From Luteitalea sp. (GTDB taxonomy: Bacteria; Acidobacteriota; Vicinamibacteria; Vicinamibacterales; Vicinamibacteraceae), in contig WHTT01000010.1 of NCBI GenBank assembly GCA_009377605.1, forward strand, positions 44,619 through 108,618: DNA of 64,000 nt, in the 5' to 3' direction. Position numbers and translations under genes: made by a program. Below the pieces are notes generated by a model. That model searched no databases. It worked only from the letters and a program-made list of their open reading frames with translations, and was not told where the DNA came from. Positions 37,708 through 44,751 of the stretch are shown here, piece by piece. Each line of letters begins with the position of its first letter. The first letter of the stretch is position 1.

Positions 37708-39324
37708 TCAATTCTCATTCGAGACCGCGCTTGTGCCCCAGACCCAATTTGTACCCCAGACCCAATTAGTGCCCCAAACCAAGTTCGTGCTGGAGACTGC
37801 GGTCGTGCCCCAAACCAAATTCGTTCCCCACACCCAGTTGGTGCCCCACACCCAGTTGGTGCCCCACACCCAGTTGGTGCCTTGAACTCGGACTGCACCA
37901 CGGGGTGCCTGCTCGCCGTGCTCCGTCGGCACCCACGCAACTCCCTGACCAACTACCCGTTGAGTTGCCACCCTGACCACCGGTACTTTGTCCCGATGAG
38001 TAGCGAGCAAGACCGCTCCTGGGACGTTTAACTCTCCGGCGCCACTCGTGAGGACGCCATCTCGGGGCATCAGGCTCGCGGTGGTTTGCAACATGTATTT
38101 GACCTGCGCCGGGCTCAGCTCTGGATTCGACTCCAGCAGCAGCGCTGCGGCGCCAGCAACAACGCCGGTCGCCTGACTCGTCCCCGACAGCGTCAGGTAT
38201 CGGCGGTCCGGAGAGACGTTGTCCGCAAACTTACTTGCGAGCGTCGTGCCAGGTGTGGTGAGCGACCGGATGAGGCGGCCAGGAGCCACGATGTCCGGCT
38301 TCAGAAACCCGTCGAGGTAGCTCGGTCCCTTGGAGCTCCAGAGCGGCACCACGTCATCGCTGCGCTCCGGCGTCTCCCGGGTGTCCACGGCGCCCACGGT
38401 GATCACGTCCGGCGCATTCCCCGGTGAGCTGATGGCGCCGACAATGCCCCGGCCGTCCTTCGTTTGCCCCTGATTGCCCGCTGATGCCACTACCACGAGA
38501 CCCGCTTCCACGGCGCGCTGCGCAGCCTGCGAGAGCGGATCATCCCGCCAAGAGGAGGTGGCCGCCTTGCCGACCGAGAGGTTCAACACGCGAATCCCGA
38601 GCCGCTCCTTGTTCGCGATCGTCCACTCGATGGCCTCGATGACCGTGCTCGCCACGGCCTTGCCTTCCTCATCCAGCACGCGCAGGCTAATGAGCTCCGC
38701 TTCGGGCGCCATGCCCTTGAAGTCGGTCCCATTTCCCGCCACAATGCCCGCGACATGTGTGCCGTGGCCATAGGCATCACGGCCATCTCCACCGGTAAAA
38801 TCAACGTGCAATACCACTTGCTGGCCGAGCGCAGGGTGGCGATCCACGATGCCGGAATCGACCAGCGCAACACGCACGCCGCGGCCCGTCAGGCCTGGTA
38901 CTCCAGCAATGCCCTCCCACACTTGGTCCGCGCCGGTCGACGCATTTGTCACCGCCATCGTCGGAACGACGAGGTCGTCACCGGAGATCGCGTCCAGGGA
39001 CGAGTCCGTCACCAGCGACTCGAGCGCCCCTTGCGTAACAGTCAAGACAGCCCCTGCGCGGAGCCGCTTTTTCACGCGTGCGCCGTACGCCTCCGCCAAC
39101 GCTGCCAGGCGATCCGCGTCGCCGCGAACGATGACGTCTGTCGTCGTAAAGCCCGCAGTGACCTTCGTTTGGAGCGACGAGGAGAGGCGCGCTCGATGTG
39201 GGCCAGGCGCAGCCAGCGCCGAGGCGGACACCAGCAACGCCAGCGCCAGCGTGAGCAGAGCGCTCGTCAGCCAAGCGGTCCGACGATATTCCAGGGACGA
39301 CGAGCGAAAACCCAACAACTCCAT
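37708..39324 (-). CDS. Subtilisin-like (S8) serine protease with C-terminal GTNWVW repeats
   Basis: The product is 538 residues. The start at 39324 has GGGAG upstream and precedes a signal helix (WLTSALLTLALALLVSASALA); a longer frame exists but lacks support. An inhibitor-like propeptide segment leads to the S8 domain with Asp156 (VALVDSGI), His187 (GHGTHVAGI) and Ser383 (LSGTSQATG), so the triad is complete. The last 55 residues are a run of six-residue GTNWVW units (three encoded by identical 18-base repeats), then degenerate copies. Such tails occur on Acidobacteriota secreted proteases; their role is unknown to me. The upstream region holds paired TTGCA-N5-TGCAA sites, and the next gene downstream encodes a sigma54 activator. 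Confidence 0.92.
   Translation of the reverse strand: MELLGFRSSSLEYRRTAWLTSALLTLALALLVSASALAAPGPHRARLSSSLQTKVTAGFTTTDVIVRGDADRLAALAEAYGARVKKRLRAGAVLTVTQGALESLVTDSSLDAISGDDLVVPTMAVTNASTGADQVWEGIAGVPGLTGRGVRVALVDSGIVDRHPALGQQVVLHVDFTGGDGRDAYGHGTHVAGIVAGNGTDFKGMAPEAELISLRVLDEEGKAVASTVIEAIEWTIANKERLGIRVLNLSVGKAATSSWRDDPLSQAAQRAVEAGLVVVASAGNQGQTKDGRGIVGAISSPGNAPDVITVGAVDTRETPERSDDVVPLWSSKGPSYLDGFLKPDIVAPGRLIRSLTTPGTTLASKFADNVSPDRRYLTLSGTSQATGVVAGAAALLLESNPELSPAQVKYMLQTTASLMPRDGVLTSGAGELNVPGAVLLATHRDKVPVVRVATQRVVGQGVAWVPTEHGEQAPRGAVRVQGTNWVWGTNWVWGTNWVWGTNLVWGTTAVSSTNLVWGTNWVWGTNWVWGTSAVSNEN
37723..37880 (-). repeat. Tandem 18-base repeats encoding GTNWVW units
   Basis: Three exact 18-base copies (GGCACCAACTGGGTGTGG on the coding strand) are followed by four or five diverged ones separated by TAVSS and SAVS spacers. 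The units encode Gly-Thr-Asn-Trp-Val-Trp at the C-terminus of the S8 protease. This is a coding repeat, not a CRISPR. Confidence 0.85.
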
Positions 39325-39429
39325 GCGATTAGCTCCCAGTCTCAGCGGTGTTGACAACGACTCCAGATGGTGGAGAGAGAGGCTACAGTCGAGGCGTAGA
39401 GGAGCACGGAACGTACCAGATCGCAGTTT

Positions 39430-39539
39430 TTGCAACATCTCGTGCGGGGCGACAATTGCAGAAATTGCAACGTCCGCGCCCTCGGATGCCGATTGCAATT
39501 TCTGCAATGAGCCAGGAGTGGGGCTGCCGCCTGTTGCAA
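39430..39539. promoter_or_regulatory. Cluster of TTGCA-N5-TGCAA inverted repeats upstream of the protease gene
   Basis: Two inverted repeats, TTGCA-GAAAT-TGCAA (39456-39470) and its mirror TTGCA-ATTTC-TGCAA (39493-39507), have centres 37 bases apart. They are flanked by single TTGCAA half-sites at 39430 and 39534. They lie in the 320-base gap between the divergent protease and transporter genes. The symmetry and spacing suggest a dimeric regulator bound cooperatively. No gene is seen in the rest of this gap. Confidence 0.6.
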
Positions 39540-39653
39540 AATCGGCCAAGATTTTGTCCGGCTGCCACAGGTATCGACAGGATCTAGAGATGGTTAGGGA
39601 CGTAACTTATACAAGTTAAATAGGTTGCGTCGTCAGTCAACTCGTTGTCTGCG

Positions 39654-41399
39654 GTGGGCAAGATCTTGACCGGAAAAAACCGCCTTCGGAGAAGCACTTT
39701 TGCTGTGGTCGCGCTCATGCTCGCCGGCACCATTGGTGCCGCGCTCTGGTGGACGGCCGCCTCCCCGTCGCCGCCTGACGCCGCGCCTGATGGCCGGGTC
39801 GCACGTGCGACATTCCGCAATGAGCCGCGCTCGTTCAATCGCATCGTGGCCGGGCACGCTGAGACACTGGCTGTAAGCTGGCTCATCAATGCCCCGCTCG
39901 TCACGTTGGACCCGCGCACGTTCGAGGTCATCCCCGCCCTCGCGGAGAGCTGGACACGGTCCGATGACGGCCGGCGATGGACGATCAGGCTGCGGCGAGG
40001 TGTGCGTTTCTCGGACGACACCCCGTTCACGGCAGACGATGTGCTGTTTACGTTCGACGCCATCTACGATGAACAGGCGGCCAGCCCACTCGCCGGTGCG
40101 CTCCAGGTGGGTGGGCAACCACTTCAGGCCGAGGCGGCGGATCCCCACACGGTCATCCTCACGACGGCGGCACCGCTCGGCGCTGGCCTACGGCTGTTGG
40201 CCGACATCCCCATCCTTCCGAAGCACAAGCTTCGGGACGCGCTGGATCGCGGACGGTTTCGCGACGCGTGGAATATCGGGACACCACCGAGCGAGATCGT
40301 AGGATTGGGACCATTCGTCCTGCGTGATTACCGGCCGGGTGAGCGGCTGCTCCTGCGCCGAAACCCACACTATTGGCGGCGAGATGTAAGCGGCCGCCGC
40401 CTTCCGTACTTGAACGAGCTGGTGGTCGACATCGTCCCGGATCAAAACGCGGAGGTCCTCCGGCTGTTTGCGGGTGACAGCGACATGATGTTCGGCGCCT
40501 TGCGCCCCGAGGATCTGCCAGAGGCGCGACGTCTCGAGCGGGCGGGACGCCTCGGCTTGCACGACGCGGGAATCGGCCTCGACGCCGACTTCCTGTGGTT
40601 CAACCTCATCTCCGGCGCAAATCGCACCAAGCCGTGGCTGCAGCGGCTCGAGCTACGTCAGGCCGCCTCGCTTGCGGTCGACCGTCAAGCGTTTGCAGAC
40701 ACCGTCTACCTTGGTGAGGGCGTGCCGATTGCGGGGCCGGTGACGCCTGGGAATCGCGCCTGGTCCGCCTCCGATCTGCCGGTGTCTCGTCCCAATGTGG
40801 CACGTGCGCGCGAAACGCTGGCCTCGATCGGCCTGCGCGATCGAGACAGCGATGGCCTTGTCGAGACCGCGGCGGGTGGGCCGGCGCAGATCACGCTGCT
40901 CACGCAGCGGGGCAACACGCTTCGCGAGCGTGGTGCGTCGGTCATCGAGCAAGACCTCCGCGCCATCGGCCTTGCGGTGAACGTCGTTGCTCTCGATCGG
41001 CCGGCGCTCATCGAGCGGCTGATTGCCGGGGAGTACGAGGCGCTCTACTTCGGCGCCGTGACGAGCGACACCGACCCCGCCTCGAACTTGGACTTCTGGC
41101 TCTCGCGTGGCGCGTTTCACGCGTGGCATCCCGGCCAGGAGCATCCAGCAACGGAGTGGGAGGCGGAGATCGACCGGCTCATGCTGCAGCAGGCGGTCAC
41201 GCTCGACCCGGCGGCGCGCAAGCGGATCTTCAATCGCGTGCAGCACATCTTCGCCGACAACGTTCCCGCGCTCTTCTTCGCTGCGCCGCGGCTCACCGTC
41301 GCGACCAGCGCGCATGTTCAGAACGTCGTTCCTGGATCCCTTCACCCGTATCTCCTGTGGCAAGCGGCCGGCATCCTATTGGGCGAGACCACCGAATGA
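39654..41399 (+). CDS. ABC importer substrate-binding protein, peptide/nickel type (SBP_bac_5)
   Basis: The product is about 581 residues. An N-terminal hydrophobic segment (STFAVVALMLAGTIGAALWW) would anchor or export it. The body is the large two-lobed family-5 binding protein of oligopeptide-type importers: PRSFNRIV, ALAESWTRSDDGRRWTIRL, GVRFSDDTPFTADDVLFTFD and VVDIVPDQNAEVLRLFAGDSDMM are clear signatures. No lipobox cysteine is seen. The start is uncertain (GTG 39654 or TTG 39645). The stop overlaps the first permease start (ATGA). The ligand cannot be predicted. Confidence 0.9.
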   Translation: MGKILTGKNRLRRSTFAVVALMLAGTIGAALWWTAASPSPPDAAPDGRVARATFRNEPRSFNRIVAGHAETLAVSWLINAPLVTLDPRTFEVIPALAESWTRSDDGRRWTIRLRRGVRFSDDTPFTADDVLFTFDAIYDEQAASPLAGALQVGGQPLQAEAADPHTVILTTAAPLGAGLRLLADIPILPKHKLRDALDRGRFRDAWNIGTPPSEIVGLGPFVLRDYRPGERLLLRRNPHYWRRDVSGRRLPYLNELVVDIVPDQNAEVLRLFAGDSDMMFGALRPEDLPEARRLERAGRLGLHDAGIGLDADFLWFNLISGANRTKPWLQRLELRQAASLAVDRQAFADTVYLGEGVPIAGPVTPGNRAWSASDLPVSRPNVARARETLASIGLRDRDSDGLVETAAGGPAQITLLTQRGNTLRERGASVIEQDLRAIGLAVNVVALDRPALIERLIAGEYEALYFGAVTSDTDPASNLDFWLSRGAFHAWHPGQEHPATEWEAEIDRLMLQQAVTLDPAARKRIFNRVQHIFADNVPALFFAAPRLTVATSAHVQNVVPGSLHPYLLWQAAGILLGETTE

Positions 41400-42358
41400 C
41401 GCGCCTGATTGCTCGCCGCGCTGGCTTTGCGCTGCTGCTCGTCCTGACCGTCACGATGTCGGCTGCGGCACTCGTCACGGTGGCGCCTGGAGACATCACC
41501 AGCGAAACCTTCGGGAGCGGGGCAAGCGCCGAGACGATCGCGCGGGAGCGTGCTCGCCTCGGCCTCGATCAACCGGCCAGCACGCGGTTCGCCGCCTGGT
41601 TGCAACGCGTGCTTCGCCTCGATTTCGGGCGATCGTTCAAATACGAGCGCCCGGTCGCGCCGCTGGTCATCGAGCGCGCACGGAACACCGCCGTGCTCGG
41701 CTTGGTGGCGCTGCTGCTCGGCACGGCGCTGGGGGTGCCGTTGGGAGTCATCGCGGCCGGTTCGCGTCATGTGTGGCTGCGGCGGGCCGTTGCCACCGTC
41801 TCGACTCTGCTGCTCTCGCTCCCGCCTTTGGTGTTTGCCCTGCTGCTCTTGTTCCTTGCGCTTCGCACGCGCGTGCTGCCGGCGGGCGGTATGAGCGCAC
41901 CAGGGCCAGACGAGGCGGGCTGGCTCGTGGCGGGTGGCGATCTGGCGCGGCACCTTGTCGTGCCGTCTCTCGCGCTCGGACTGCCGCTTGCCGCCATGAT
42001 CGAGCGGCTGCAGGCGCGCGCGCTGAGCGAGAGCTTGCGCGAGCCGTTCATGCTCGCGGCAGCCGCACGCGGTCTGCCGCGTCGGCGATTGCTCTGGCAC
42101 CACGCGTTTCGTCACGCGCTCGCACCGGTTCTCGCCGTCTACGGCCTCGTGGCCGGCAGTCTCCTCGGCGGCTCGTTCATCGTGGAGATCGTGACGGCCT
42201 GGCCGGGGCTCGGCAGACTCACCTACGACGCGCTGGTGTCACGCGACCTGAACCTCGCGGCCGGCTGTGCGGCGGCGGGCGCAGTGATTCTCGCCGTCGC
42301 GACGCTTCTGTCGGATGTGGCTTTGGCATTTGCGGATCCGCGGAGCAGAGACTGGTAG
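41396..42358 (+). CDS. ABC importer permease, DppB/OppB type
   Basis: The 320-residue protein starts with LIARRAGFALLLVLTVTMSAAALVTVAPGD, the usual first helix and loop of DppB-type permeases. LGLDQPASTRFAAWLQRVLRLDFG and a set of five further helices follow. The cytoplasmic coupling loop EPFMLAAAARGLPRRRLLWHHAFRHAL is intact. The ATG overlaps the stop of the binding-protein gene by four bases, so the two are coupled. The second permease follows after 60 bases. Confidence 0.9.
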   Translation: MTRLIARRAGFALLLVLTVTMSAAALVTVAPGDITSETFGSGASAETIARERARLGLDQPASTRFAAWLQRVLRLDFGRSFKYERPVAPLVIERARNTAVLGLVALLLGTALGVPLGVIAAGSRHVWLRRAVATVSTLLLSLPPLVFALLLLFLALRTRVLPAGGMSAPGPDEAGWLVAGGDLARHLVVPSLALGLPLAAMIERLQARALSESLREPFMLAAAARGLPRRRLLWHHAFRHALAPVLAVYGLVAGSLLGGSFIVEIVTAWPGLGRLTYDALVSRDLNLAAGCAAAGAVILAVATLLSDVALAFADPRSRDW

Positions 42359-42418
42359 GGCGGGGCAGTAACAGCGCGACGAGGGCGCGTCGGGCGCGAG
42401 CTCGAGCTGGAGAGGTGC

Positions 42419-43393
42419 GTGTCCAGAGCAAGACGAGTCGGTGCGGTCTTATTGGGTGTCATGGTCACCGCCTCGGTCCTTGCGCCGTGGCTTGCGCCCA
42501 ATCCGCCCGGGCTGCAGTTTCGCGGCTACCTGCTCGCGCCCCCCATGCGACCGCGTCTCGTCACCGCCTCTGGGCAGATGCGGACGCCGTTCGTGTATCC
42601 CCTCGAGCTGCGCGATCGGCTGACCCGGACCTTCGAAGAAGACAGGAGCCGGCTGGTGTCGCTCAGCATCGCGCACCAGGGTCGACTCGTCACCAGCGTG
42701 GATCCGCGTGTGCCGCTGCTCTTGCTTGGCGCAGATAGCCTTGGTCGCGACGTGCTGGCGCGACTGCTTCACGGCGGCCGGCTCTCGCTCGGCGTCGCAG
42801 GGGTGGGCGTCGCTGGAGCCCTGCTCATTGGACTGATCATTGGCGTCACGGCCGGCATGGCTGGCCACGTCGCGGACACGCTCCTGATGCGCGTGACAGA
42901 GCTGGTCATCGTGCTTCCGGTGCTCTACGCGGTGCTGGCGCTGAGGGCCGCTCTGCCGCTCTTCCTGCCTACGGCCGCGGTCTTCGCCGCGATTGCAAGC
43001 GTACTGGCGCTCGTGGGCTGGCCGACAGTCGCGCGCGGCGTCCGCACAATTGTTGCGACGGAGCGCACACGTGAATATGTGCTTGCGGCGCGTGCCGCAG
43101 GCGCATCACCGTGGCGTATTGCCGTGCATCACCTGCTGCCTGCCACCCGCAGCTTTCTCGGGACGCAAGCGCTCTGGCTGCTGCCTGCGTTCATGCTCGC
43201 CGAGGTCACACTCTCGTTCGTGGGCCTCGGGTTCGGCGGGCCAGTGCCGAGCTGGGGCACGATGTTGCAAGAGGCCGCGAACGTACAGGTCATGCGAGAC
43301 GCGCCCTGGGTGTTGAGCCCGGCGCTGGCGATTGCGTTGACCGTGCTCGGTGTGAATCTCCTGCTCGAAGCGGCCGACGCGCCCCGTTCGTGA
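42419..43393 (+). CDS. ABC importer permease, DppC/OppC type
   Basis: The 324-residue permease has an N-terminal helix (VGAVLLGVMVTASVLAPWLAPNPP), a long first periplasmic loop and HILLGADSLGRDV-type text (LLLGADSLGRDVLARLLHGGR) that marks DppC proteins. The coupling loop TREYVLAARAAGASPWRIAVHHLLP is present, followed by MLAEVTLSFVGLGFGGPVPSWGTML. GTG with GGAGAGG upstream is the start. No ATPase gene follows; the next gene is an aminotransferase, so the importer must borrow ATPases encoded elsewhere. Confidence 0.92.
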   Translation: MSRARRVGAVLLGVMVTASVLAPWLAPNPPGLQFRGYLLAPPMRPRLVTASGQMRTPFVYPLELRDRLTRTFEEDRSRLVSLSIAHQGRLVTSVDPRVPLLLLGADSLGRDVLARLLHGGRLSLGVAGVGVAGALLIGLIIGVTAGMAGHVADTLLMRVTELVIVLPVLYAVLALRAALPLFLPTAAVFAAIASVLALVGWPTVARGVRTIVATERTREYVLAARAAGASPWRIAVHHLLPATRSFLGTQALWLLPAFMLAEVTLSFVGLGFGGPVPSWGTMLQEAANVQVMRDAPWVLSPALAIALTVLGVNLLLEAADAPRS

Positions 43394-43522
43394 TGCACGG
43401 TCCGCGCAGCCTGAAACCGCGCGCTACCGGGTGTGATGGAATGCGTATGGCAGGCCGCTACGATCGAGCTTCAGCCGTAGCGCAGCCGTACCCGCCCACC
43501 TTCTCCGATACAATCGTTCTTC

Positions 43523-44692
43523 ATGCTTCCTGATATCGAACGTATTCTCCTTGGTCCTGGTCCTAGTCCGGTGACGCCACGCATCATGCGCGCGATGGCG
43601 GCACCCATACTGAGCCATCTCGATCCTGCCATGCTGGCGCTCGTCGACGATGTGCGGGCGCGGCTGCGGTGGGCGTTTCGGGCGCCGCAAGAGGCGTTGA
43701 CCTTGGCTGTTTCAGGTACCGGGACGGCCGGCACGGAGACGGCGGTCGCAGGCCTCGTCGCTCCGGGTACGCGCGTTCTGGCCGTCGTGTCGGGCTATTT
43801 CGGCGAGCGGCTCGTGGAGCTCTGCACGCGGTACGGTGCAAACGTCACGCGGGTGGACACATCGTGGGGACGTGCGGTCGATCCAGATGCCGTCCGGCGC
43901 GCCCTCAAAGCGCACGGCGCCGACATCGTCACCATCGTGCACGCGGAGACGTCGACCGGGGTGCTCCATCCAGTCGAGGCCGTCGCAGCGGCAGCACGCG
44001 AGCAGGGCGCCCTGACACTCGTCGATGCGGTGACCTCGCTTGGCGGGCATCCGCTGGAGGTCGCCTTGTGGCAGATCGACGCCTGTGTCAGCTGCACGCA
44101 AAAGGGTCTTGGCGCACCGTCCGGGCTCGCGCCGTTGACCTTTGGCGCCCGCGCCCGCGAGCGTGCCGCAGGGCTCGACAGCCCGCGTAGCTTCTATCTC
44201 GACCTCGGCTTGCTCGAGAGCTACTGGGTTCGGCGCAAGTACCATCACACGATTTCCGCACCACTGGTCTACGCCCTCCGCGAAGCGCTGGTCGTGATCG
44301 AGGAGGAAGGCCTGGAGACTCGCTGGCAGCGGCATCGGCGGCATCACGTCGCGCTGGCTGCAGGCCTCGGAGCGATGGGGCTCGAGCTGTTGCCGCCCGA
44401 AGGGGAGCGCAGCTGGACGCTCAATGCGGTGTGTGTGCCCGATGGGATCGACGACGCGCGGGTGCGTCGCCACTTGCTGGATGTGTTCAATATCGAGATT
44501 GGCGCGGGCTTGGGGCCGCTCGCCGGCCGGATCTGGCGCGTCGGGCTCATGGGGCACGGCGCAAACGCGCAGTATGTGCTCGTCTTCTTGAGCGCGCTCG
44601 AGCGCGCGCTGCGCGAGCAGGGCTTTCGGGTCCCCCCGGGTACTGGGACGGCGGCCGCCGGGGACGCGCTTGCCTCCCTTGCCCAGCCGTAA
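43523..44692 (+). CDS. Class V aminotransferase (alanine/serine-glyoxylate aminotransferase-like)
   Basis: The 389-residue PLP enzyme starts with ERILLGPGPSPVTPRIMRAM, the family's N-terminal signature. SGTGTAGTETAVAGLV binds the cofactor phosphate, HAETSTGVLHPVEA and LVDAVTSLGGHPLEV follow, and the PLP lysine is in SCTQKGLGAPSGLAP. YHHTISAPLVYALREAL and the C-terminal RIWRVGLMGHGA also match alanine-glyoxylate aminotransferases, which form glycine from glyoxylate. The exact amino donor (alanine, serine or ureidoglycine) is open. A glycolate-oxidase-type gene lies 19 kb away, too far to argue linkage. The gene ends at a very strong terminator. Confidence 0.9.
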   Translation: MLPDIERILLGPGPSPVTPRIMRAMAAPILSHLDPAMLALVDDVRARLRWAFRAPQEALTLAVSGTGTAGTETAVAGLVAPGTRVLAVVSGYFGERLVELCTRYGANVTRVDTSWGRAVDPDAVRRALKAHGADIVTIVHAETSTGVLHPVEAVAAAAREQGALTLVDAVTSLGGHPLEVALWQIDACVSCTQKGLGAPSGLAPLTFGARARERAAGLDSPRSFYLDLGLLESYWVRRKYHHTISAPLVYALREALVVIEEEGLETRWQRHRRHHVALAAGLGAMGLELLPPEGERSWTLNAVCVPDGIDDARVRRHLLDVFNIEIGAGLGPLAGRIWRVGLMGHGANAQYVLVFLSALERALREQGFRVPPGTGTAAAGDALASLAQP

Positions 44693-44699
44693 GGGAAAT

Positions 44700-44746
44700 G
44701 GAACCGGGTACCTTTTCGGGAGCGAAAAGGTACCCGGTTCCTTTTT
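44700..44746 (+). terminator. Intrinsic terminator with 19-bp perfect stem
   Basis: Bases 44700-44718 (starting GGAACCGGGTACC) pair perfectly with 44723-44741 around a GGAG loop, and TTTTT follows at 44742. It sits between the convergent aminotransferase and ScyD-like genes and could stop transcription from both sides, although the T tract favours the plus strand. Confidence 0.85.
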
Positions 44747-44751
44747 CCATT

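Noticed and set aside
37723..37880. Possible CRISPR-like array
   Set aside because: Units are 18 bases with no spacers of constant size and are in frame at the end of a protease gene.
39325..39549. 75-residue extension of the protease N-terminus
   Set aside because: It runs through the paired operator-like sites and lacks a ribosome site; the ATG at 39324 has one and precedes the signal helix.
39430..39560. Sigma54 -24/-12 promoter among the TTGCA sites
   Set aside because: TTGC elements are present, but no GG element was found ten bases away with the right order on the minus strand.
41107..42738. 543-residue frame overlapping both permease genes
   Set aside because: Composition is a frame-shifted, Arg/Ala-rich reading; the permease frames have full motifs and helices.
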